This document shows positions 58,127 to 64,000 of a stretch of DNA of 64,000 nt, one piece after another. The notes under the pieces are model-generated. The model was not told the DNA's origin, made no database searches, and worked only from the letters and a program-made list of their open reading frames with translations. Source of the stretch: JAJAZB01 sp964244295. GTDB lineage: Bacteria; Bacteroidota; Bacteroidia; Cytophagales; Spirosomataceae. The DNA is taken from the NCBI GenBank assembly GCA_964244295.1, contig CAXTIG010000030.1:22841-86840 (forward strand). Reading direction: 5' to 3'. Each line of letters starts with the position of its first letter. Positions within the stretch are counted from its first letter, which is position 1. Both the position numbers and the translations under genes were made by a program.

Positions 58127-59086
58127 ATGGAGAACAACCAAAACACCCCTGCCAAACGGTCCAATAACGGTCTGCTGACCGCCGGTCTAGTCGTTATGAC
58201 GGCACTCGCTGGTTTCCTCGGCTACCTCCTTTCTCAGGAAAAGCAGGTTAGCGATAAGCAGGAATCCGACATCCAGGTGAAAGTCCAGGAACTGGCTACC
58301 ACCCACGCTCGCCTCGATTCCATCTCTCTGCAACTCGATCAGAAAATTGCCGAAGTTCAGAAATTGGGCGGGAACGTCGATGAGTTGGTGAAAGTGAGGG
58401 CTGATCTAGAGCGCGACAAAGTCGCTCTCCGTAAAAACAGCCGCCTTTCCATCGCCAAGTACGACCGCAAAATCAAGGAGTACGAAGCCTTCCTGGTTCA
58501 GAAAGACGAAGAGATTGCTCAACTCCGCGAACAAAACGGTCAGTTGACGGCAACCAACGAAACGCTGAATACCGAAAACACGGGCCTCAAAACCAACCTG
58601 GAAACCACCCGCCAAGCCTACACCGATACGGTAGGTACGCTGGCCGCTCAAAACCAGGAACTCAATCAGAAAGTGACGATTGCTTCGGCCTTGAGGGCTG
58701 AAAACGTGCGGGTAGTCGCCATTTCGCCGAAAGGCAAGGAAAAAGACGGCGAACGCTACAAAGCCAAGCGTCTCGACAAAATAAAAGTGGCGTTTCAACT
58801 GGCTAAAAACCCCCTGACTAAAGAAGAGCAGAAAGACATCATGGTGCGTGTGGTCGACCCCGAAGGTGCCATCGTATCGGATCAGGCCACGGGTTCGGGT
58901 ACCTTCACGACCTTCGCGGGTCAGGAGCAGCAGTACACGACCAAGCAACAGGTTCAGTTTACTAACAACAGCCCCTCGGTTGAGGTAGTGTACGGACGCG
59001 GCACTCCTTACAAAAAAGGCCGCTACAACGTCGAACTGTACTCGGAAGGGTTTAAAATTGGCGAAGGCGGATTCGAAGTTCGTTAA
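58127..59086 (+). CDS. Membrane-anchored coiled-coil protein
   Basis: A 319-residue protein with one N-terminal membrane helix (GLLTAGLVVMTALAGFLGYL), then about 150 residues of coiled coil (from SEKQVSDKQESD-like sequence to QNQELNQKVTIASALRAENV), then a beta-rich C-terminal domain of about 120 residues (VVAISPKGKEKDGERYKAKR to the end, with VEVVYGRGTPYKKGRYNVEL). This layout is frequent in Cytophagales and probably periplasmic, with unknown function. An in-frame ATG at 58100 would add nine residues; MENNQNTPAKRSNN at 58127 is the more natural start. Confidence 0.75.
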   Translation: MENNQNTPAKRSNNGLLTAGLVVMTALAGFLGYLLSQEKQVSDKQESDIQVKVQELATTHARLDSISLQLDQKIAEVQKLGGNVDELVKVRADLERDKVALRKNSRLSIAKYDRKIKEYEAFLVQKDEEIAQLREQNGQLTATNETLNTENTGLKTNLETTRQAYTDTVGTLAAQNQELNQKVTIASALRAENVRVVAISPKGKEKDGERYKAKRLDKIKVAFQLAKNPLTKEEQKDIMVRVVDPEGAIVSDQATGSGTFTTFAGQEQQYTTKQQVQFTNNSPSVEVVYGRGTPYKKGRYNVELYSEGFKIGEGGFEVR

Positions 59087-59136
59087 GCCGTCGTTCTTGG
59101 GAGACCTGACCGCACTTTCTGGTCTCCACCACCGGA

Positions 59137-59166
59137 CACCGCCCCTGATTGGGGGCGGTGTTTTTT
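59137..59166 (+). terminator. Intrinsic terminator after the coiled-coil gene
   Basis: CACCGCCCC (59137-59145) and GGGGCGGTG (59152-59160) are perfect complements followed by TTTTTT. Confidence 0.88.
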
Positions 59167-59520
59167 GTATTTAGAGTTAGCTGTCATACTGACACAAGCG
59201 GTCCGCCGCTGCGGTTCGGCATGACGATGTGAAATGAAACTTCGCTTACCCCACGCTGTTGGGTTCGCTCTCAGCGAATTGTCCACCAGCCCAAACCCGG
59301 TCGTGGCCTCCGACAGGTGTAGAGGAGCTTGCTGATTTAACTCATGAAGTGGTATTCGCAGCTAATCGGCGACGGTCTGCGAGTTGCCATCGAGAGCATG
59401 GTGGTAATCAAACCTGCTGCCCTACCGCACTAAAAAAAATTCGCTGTTTCTGTGCAACGTACTGACTCCATGCCTCATCTTCGGAGCAAACTCCAATTCT
59501 AGCGCTAAACCCAACGAATC
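59167..59520. other. Gap with no recognised gene
   Basis: About 350 bases. A degenerate single copy of the GTCAT..GGCATGAC repeat wording lies at 59180-59224 (GCTGTCATACTGAC, GGTTCGGCATGACG). The rest shows no gene and no strong hairpin. Confidence 0.35.
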
Positions 59521-59934
59521 ATGAACCTCCAACGCCTTTGTTTTTTAACCCTTTTCCTCGTGGCCGCGTACCTCAACGCTGTTGCTCAGGGCAACACCTC
59601 CGCCCCGGATAGTTCCAGCGCGTTTGCCGGGAAGTGGGTCGGTACGTTTGAGGGGGCGTCGTCGGGGAGTTGTGAAATGGCCCTCAGCCAGGACCCCAGC
59701 GGTAAGCTGACGGGAATCCTCACCGTCATCCCCGGCGATGGAAACCGCTACCCCGTCACGTTCAAGTCGGTTGGCACGCAGGGAACTACCCTCAACGCGG
59801 CGTACGCCGACCCCAGCGATGGCGACGAAGTAACCCTGGAAGGTACCCGGACGGGGCAAGTGCTGCGAGGCACCTGGAAGGCCGACGGAGGAGCCAGCAC
59901 GGGAACCTGGCAAATGACCCGTGAGGGGAAGTAA
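59521..59934 (+). CDS. Small secreted beta-rich protein
   Basis: A 137-residue protein with a signal peptide (MNLQRLCFLTLFLVAAYLNA, then VAQG). The mature part (AGKWVGTFEGASSGSCEMAL through GQVLRGTWKADGG and GTWQMTREG) consists of alternating beta strands and G-x-W repeats, as in small lipocalin- or avidin-like barrels. No family is assigned. It is a single gene 158 bases upstream of the carboxypeptidase gene. Confidence 0.75.
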   Translation: MNLQRLCFLTLFLVAAYLNAVAQGNTSAPDSSSAFAGKWVGTFEGASSGSCEMALSQDPSGKLTGILTVIPGDGNRYPVTFKSVGTQGTTLNAAYADPSDGDEVTLEGTRTGQVLRGTWKADGGASTGTWQMTREGK

Positions 59935-60092
59935 GACAGAGAGGCCCCTGCTGGCGAACTTCGTTTTTCGAGCGTTCCAAAGCGGTGGCTAGGGTGGAAG
60001 GGGTAGGGCGAATTGCCGTAGCTTGTCAGGAACAAACAATCCAATAGCTTTGTAACCAGCACCTACCCGCTTTTCCCTAACCAACCATTCCC

Positions 60093-62912
60093 ATGCCCAC
60101 CTCTACCATTCGGCTCCTTCTCGTCCTGCTCGCCGCGTTGACGCTCGGTACCCTCCAGGCGCAACAAGTGGACGAGGTGTACAACCAAAAAATCAAGGAA
60201 TACACCACCGACCCGCGCTTCCTGCCCGCTTCGGTACTCGACCTGGTGGACCACCCCACCGTCCCCTTGCCCCGCAAGCACTTCGGCGACGTCATCGGCG
60301 CGCCGGGCGTGTTGCACCGCACGGAGGCGATTTACGGGTATTTCCAAAAACTGGCCCAAACCTCGCCCCTCCTCACCGTGCAGCCCGTGGGCACCAGCGA
60401 GGAAGGCCGGCCCATCCACCTCGTCGTCATCGGCAACGAGGACGCCCAGCGGCGGCTCGACCACTACAAATCCCAACTCGCCCGGCTGGCCGACCCGCGC
60501 ACGGTGAAACCCGAAGAACTGGAAACCATCCTCGGCGACACCAAACTCGTGTACTACCTCAACGGCGGGATGCACTCGCCCGAGATGGGGTCGCCGGAAA
60601 TGCTGATGGAACTGGCCTACCGCCTCGTGACGGGCCAGACCGAGGAAATCAAAACCATCCGCGACAAGCTCATCGTGATTATCAACCCCGTGTCGGAACC
60701 CGACGGCTGGGACAAGCAGGTGGATTGGTACTACCGCTACTCGAAGGCCCGCAAGGAATTCGGCGACGGCTTCCCCAGCGTGCCGTACTGGGGCAAGTAC
60801 ACCTACCACGACAACAACCGCGACGGGCTGCAACTCACGCAGGCCATCACGAAGGGCCTGCTGAAAATCTACTTCGACTGGCACCCCGTCGTGTCGCTCG
60901 ACCTCCACGAGTCGGTGCCGCTGCTCTACATTTCGACCGGCACGGGGCCGTACAACGAAACCATCGACCCCATCACCATCGGCGAGTGGCAGACGATGGC
61001 CCACCACGACATCACCGCGCTCTCGGCCCAGGGCCTCCCCGGCGTGTTCACCTGGGCGTTTTACGACGGCTGGTACCCCGGCTACGGGCTGTGGATTGCC
61101 AACAACCACAACTCGGTGGGGCGCTTCTACGAAACCTTCGGCAACGGCGGAGCCAACACCTACCTCCGCGACCTCGCCGAGCAAAAATACGCGGGCGACC
61201 CGGCCACCAGCCGCGAGTGGTACCGCCCCGCGCCGCCCACCGAAAAGGTGTACTGGTCGTTTCGCAACAACATCAACTACATGCAGGCGGGCGTGCTGGC
61301 CTCGCTGGGCTACGGGGCCACCAACGGCCGCTTGCTGATTAAAAATTTCTACCAAAAAGGGCTGAACAGCCTCCGCAAAGGCCGCGAGGAGTCGCCCCGC
61401 GCCTTCGTGATTCCGAAGGTCCAGCGCGACCCGGCCATGGCCGCGTACCTGGTGAACCAACTCCGGGCGCAGGGCATCGAAGTCCACCAGAGCGCCAGCG
61501 ACTACGTGGTGCGGCTCGACCAGCCCTACCGCAACCTGGCCGTGAGTTTGCTCACGAAGCAGAACTACCCGAAAGAAGCCAAATTCCCGCCCTACGACGA
61601 CATCGCCTGGACGCTCGGCTACCTCTACGGCGTGGACGTGAAGGCCGAAGACACCCTCAGGCACAACCCCGACGCGCTCACGCTGCTCACCGCCGACGCG
61701 CCCCTCGCGGGCCGGGTGACGGGCAGCGGCCCCACTTACCTGCTGCCCTACAAAGCCCAAAACGGCGTGCTCGGTGCCCTGCACTGGGCCAAAACCCAGG
61801 GCAAAGCCGTCCGGGCGACGGTGCTCGACGAGCGCACGGTGCTGACCGGCACCAAAGACACCGTGGCCGCCGGGTCGGTGGTGTTCAGCGGGTTGAGTGC
61901 CGCGCAGGCCGGGGGCCTCGCCCAACGGTTCGGGGTGGACTTGGTGGCCGCCGCGCCCGAGGCCGGCACCCGGCGGCACGAGGTCACGCTGCCCCGCGTG
62001 GCGATGTACCACAGTTGGTACAACACCCAGGACGAAGGCTGGGCGCGCTACACCTTCGAGCAGCGGGGCATCCCGTTCACGAGCATCGACAAGGACGACC
62101 TCAAGGCGGGCAACCTCCGCCAGCGCTTCGACGTGATTCTGATTCCGCGAATGCGCGGCGCGGCGGCGGATTTCATCCACGAAATCGACAAGCGCTTCGG
62201 CCCGCTGCCCTTCACCAAAACGGCCGAATTCCCCGCCCACGGCACCCCCGACGCCACGCCCGACCTAACCGGCGGGCCGGGGTTCGACGGGCTGAACCAC
62301 CTGAAAGCCTTCGTGGAGGGGGGCGGGGTGCTCGTCACGCTCGACAATTCCTCGGCGATGGTGGTGGAGGCGGGCCTCGCCCGCGACCTGCGCCCCAACA
62401 CCAGCGCCGCCGGGGCCGGGCTGTTTCACCCCGGCTCGGTCGTGATGGTGAAGGCCCGGCAGACTGGCCACCCGCTGCTGTACGGCTACCCGGCGCAGTT
62501 CCCGATTTTCCGGGGCAACGGCCCGCTGCTGCAAACCGACAAGGCCAAACGCAACCTCATGCTGCTGCAATACGGCACCAAGCCGCTCAAGGACGAGGAG
62601 GAATACAAAGGCGCGATAATGGGCCAGCCCGAGCGTAAACCCGTGAAAGGCCCCGACCCCGCCGCGCCCAAAAAAGAAGAACCCTACGTGCTCTCGGGCA
62701 TGGTGCGCAACGAGCAAGGGATTGTAGGCCACGGCACCGTGTTCGACGTGCCCGTGGGCAGCGGGCGGGTGGTGGCCTTCACCTTCGACCCCCTGCACCG
62801 CTACCTCAACCACCACGACGCGCCGCTGCTCTGGAACGTGCTGATGAATTGGAATCAGCTTGGGTTGGGAACGGGTGGGGGTGGGCAGGAGGTTGGTGGA
62901 ACTGGGAAGTAG
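60093..62912 (+). CDS. Secreted M14 zinc carboxypeptidase family protein
   Basis: A 939-residue protein with a signal peptide (MPTSTIRLLLVLLAALTLGT, then LQAQ). The N-terminal 400 residues are an M14 carboxypeptidase fold: the first zinc ligands are in NGGMHSPEMGSPEML (H-x2-E), the third in VSLDLHESVPLLY. The remaining ~500 residues form a class I glutamine amidotransferase-like and beta domain often seen in Bacteroidota M14 proteins (VALITLDNSSAM-like stretch, then GRVVAFTFDPLHRYLNHHDA). It probably trims peptides outside the cytoplasm. Codon use matches the GC-rich core genome. Confidence 0.9.
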   Translation: MPTSTIRLLLVLLAALTLGTLQAQQVDEVYNQKIKEYTTDPRFLPASVLDLVDHPTVPLPRKHFGDVIGAPGVLHRTEAIYGYFQKLAQTSPLLTVQPVGTSEEGRPIHLVVIGNEDAQRRLDHYKSQLARLADPRTVKPEELETILGDTKLVYYLNGGMHSPEMGSPEMLMELAYRLVTGQTEEIKTIRDKLIVIINPVSEPDGWDKQVDWYYRYSKARKEFGDGFPSVPYWGKYTYHDNNRDGLQLTQAITKGLLKIYFDWHPVVSLDLHESVPLLYISTGTGPYNETIDPITIGEWQTMAHHDITALSAQGLPGVFTWAFYDGWYPGYGLWIANNHNSVGRFYETFGNGGANTYLRDLAEQKYAGDPATSREWYRPAPPTEKVYWSFRNNINYMQAGVLASLGYGATNGRLLIKNFYQKGLNSLRKGREESPRAFVIPKVQRDPAMAAYLVNQLRAQGIEVHQSASDYVVRLDQPYRNLAVSLLTKQNYPKEAKFPPYDDIAWTLGYLYGVDVKAEDTLRHNPDALTLLTADAPLAGRVTGSGPTYLLPYKAQNGVLGALHWAKTQGKAVRATVLDERTVLTGTKDTVAAGSVVFSGLSAAQAGGLAQRFGVDLVAAAPEAGTRRHEVTLPRVAMYHSWYNTQDEGWARYTFEQRGIPFTSIDKDDLKAGNLRQRFDVILIPRMRGAAADFIHEIDKRFGPLPFTKTAEFPAHGTPDATPDLTGGPGFDGLNHLKAFVEGGGVLVTLDNSSAMVVEAGLARDLRPNTSAAGAGLFHPGSVVMVKARQTGHPLLYGYPAQFPIFRGNGPLLQTDKAKRNLMLLQYGTKPLKDEEEYKGAIMGQPERKPVKGPDPAAPKKEEPYVLSGMVRNEQGIVGHGTVFDVPVGSGRVVAFTFDPLHRYLNHHDAPLLWNVLMNWNQLGLGTGGGGQEVGGTGK

Positions 62913-63025
62913 ATGATTAGCGATTTTTTTACCATCGATACGGGTGTGGGTGATGTAAAAAATTGAATAGATTTTTGCTTTTTCAAAAAAGATTGAACTA
63001 TTTGCCAACGTGAAAGCGGTATTCT

Positions 63026-63069
63026 GTAATTTTCAAGAAACACTTGATTTGTGTTTTCTTGAAAATTAC
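63026..63069. repeat. AT-rich hairpin upstream of the last gene
   Basis: GTAATTTTCAAGAAACAC (63026-63043) pairs with GTGTTTTCTTGAAAATTAC (63051-63069) with a one-base bulge and a 7-base loop. It marks the change to AT-rich DNA. Confidence 0.7.
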
Positions 63070-63162
63070 TGACGGCTCAATTACCTGCCTAATCTAAAGT
63101 ATATTAGATGATTGTGCTGAATCAGGTACTTGTCAGAAAAATCTCAAAAAATTAGAAAAACA

Positions 63163-63951
63163 ATGGGACTCTTTGACAATCTTTTCGGAAACGGCCAATC
63201 TAAAGTCAACAAAGAGACAGAGGATAAAAAATATGCTGTGATTATCAATAAGAAACAAACACTTTCAACAATTAACGGCAATCGTACATTTAACTGGAAA
63301 AATGAGACTATTATGAAGTTAGCTGGTATATCAGCTTGGAAAGAACACAATTTTTATCCTGAGGATGGTATGGCAGGTGAAATTGTGGATAGTTTTTATA
63401 ATTCGTTGAATCACTATCAAGTATATATTTTATTTATTGACAATAAATTTTATGTCCCTATGTCTGAAAAAGGTATTAAGTTTATCAATAAACAGGAAAT
63501 GTTGAAAATACAACAGGGCAGTAGCAAAAATTATGACTTGCCAGAATCTATTCTTTCTTTTCACAAAGAGACCGAGCGAAATTTGCAAAGATTACGCGAC
63601 GCTGAAAAACATGGCGTATTTATCCCTAAATTGAATGATTGCCGTTCAGGTTTTGCTGAAGATATAGTACAGAACTACAGACATATTGCTTTGAATTTTA
63701 AGTATGGCACAGGAGAAGATGTAATGATTATGGTAGAAAACTATGCTATTGAGATGGCGTTAGAGTATAAACGCCAAAATATGAATATTTTACCGCCGAG
63801 CATAATTGCAGACATAATTGAACAAATTAATGACGTTTTGAAACAAGTACTCCCTTCGTTTGCAACTCAAGAATTTTTACAGAAACTTCAAGTGCGTATT
63901 CATCGTAAACTGGAAAGAGCAGATATCCAAAAGTACATCGAAGACTATTAG
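63163..63951 (+). CDS. AT-rich orphan cytosolic protein
   Basis: A 262-residue protein without signal peptide or membrane helix, beginning MGLFDNLFGNGQSKVNKETE. It is Lys/Asn/Ile-rich, with an N-terminal alpha/beta half and a helical C-terminal half (MALEYKRQNMNILPPSIIAD, then a Lys/Arg-rich end). I do not recognise it. The strong AT bias relative to the preceding carboxypeptidase gene suggests recent acquisition. Upstream in-frame codons from 63130 are not needed; ATG 63163 is chosen. Its downstream context is outside the window; the last 49 bases show nothing. Confidence 0.72.
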   Translation: MGLFDNLFGNGQSKVNKETEDKKYAVIINKKQTLSTINGNRTFNWKNETIMKLAGISAWKEHNFYPEDGMAGEIVDSFYNSLNHYQVYILFIDNKFYVPMSEKGIKFINKQEMLKIQQGSSKNYDLPESILSFHKETERNLQRLRDAEKHGVFIPKLNDCRSGFAEDIVQNYRHIALNFKYGTGEDVMIMVENYAIEMALEYKRQNMNILPPSIIADIIEQINDVLKQVLPSFATQEFLQKLQVRIHRKLERADIQKYIEDY

Positions 63952-64000
63952 ACTTGTCTTTTAACTGTAAATCAACATTTTACAACCTCTGATTTTGCCT

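Noticed and set aside
60063..62240. A 725-residue open frame on the strand opposite the M14 carboxypeptidase gene
   Set aside because: It is a GC-rich codon shadow: low-complexity Val/Gly/His/Arg content with no domain, while the plus strand has signal peptide and zinc motifs.

Overview
The window reads as a chromosomal segment of a GC-rich Bacteroidota, most likely order Cytophagales (Spirosoma/Larkinella-like). The inference rests on a T9SS type A sorting domain on an exported DUF1501 protein, a secreted MG2/TonB-plug protein, SLRTR-type acylornithine carbamoyltransferase, Bacteroidota-type promoters (TTG-N19/20-TAnnTTTG), weak or absent Shine-Dalgarno signals, and long palindromes in most intergenic gaps. 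A 100-base run of N (45596-45695) marks an assembly gap in a tandem repeat.

Layout. 1-13379: a pectin/rhamnogalacturonan-type saccharide locus with two GH105-like enzymes (one cut by the window edge), the RhaT rhamnose symporter, a NodB-type deacetylase, and GH39, GH106, GH95 and six-hairpin glycosidases. 13411-18308: an NAD(P)-binding protein, an AT-rich island with a secreted cysteine-containing orphan and a two-TM mini-protein, then an MG2/TonB-plug protein. 18497-21221: proB and proA with two tiny genes between them, one carrying an in-frame stop. 21692-25853: two paralogous aminotransferases and a flavin amine oxidase, all with Tat-like signals. 25881-28517: an Rpn-type nuclease, a secreted Hint-domain protein and aat.

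28905-41241: a complete glutamate-to-arginine set (putative acyl-glutamate synthase, argG, argC, argD, acylornithine carbamoyltransferase, argB, argE-type deacylase, argH). A polytopic membrane protein, a VapBC toxin-antitoxin pair and a DraG-type ADP-ribosylglycohydrolase are interleaved. From vapC to argH every larger gap holds a long, different palindrome.

41299-51494: a mini membrane protein, a collagen-like lipoprotein, an MFS permease, a DUF1501/DUF1800 pair, a TPR protein whose 5' end carries a palindromic element, and the zinc-ribbon, Nif3 and DinB genes. 51589-57771: tRNA-Asp, an AlkB dioxygenase translationally coupled to a broken SF1 helicase-methyltransferase fusion, and a phosphohexomutase. 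58127-63951: a membrane-anchored coiled-coil protein, a small secreted protein, an M14 carboxypeptidase and an AT-rich orphan.

Most notable: the palindromic repeats, which share a core and loop sequences, show a compensatory base change and overlap coding sequence three times; the AlkB/helicase/methyltransferase coupling; the exported PLP/flavin trio; Ala at the acyl-specificity position of the carbamoyltransferase; and the AT-rich secreted-protein/mini-membrane-protein pair.
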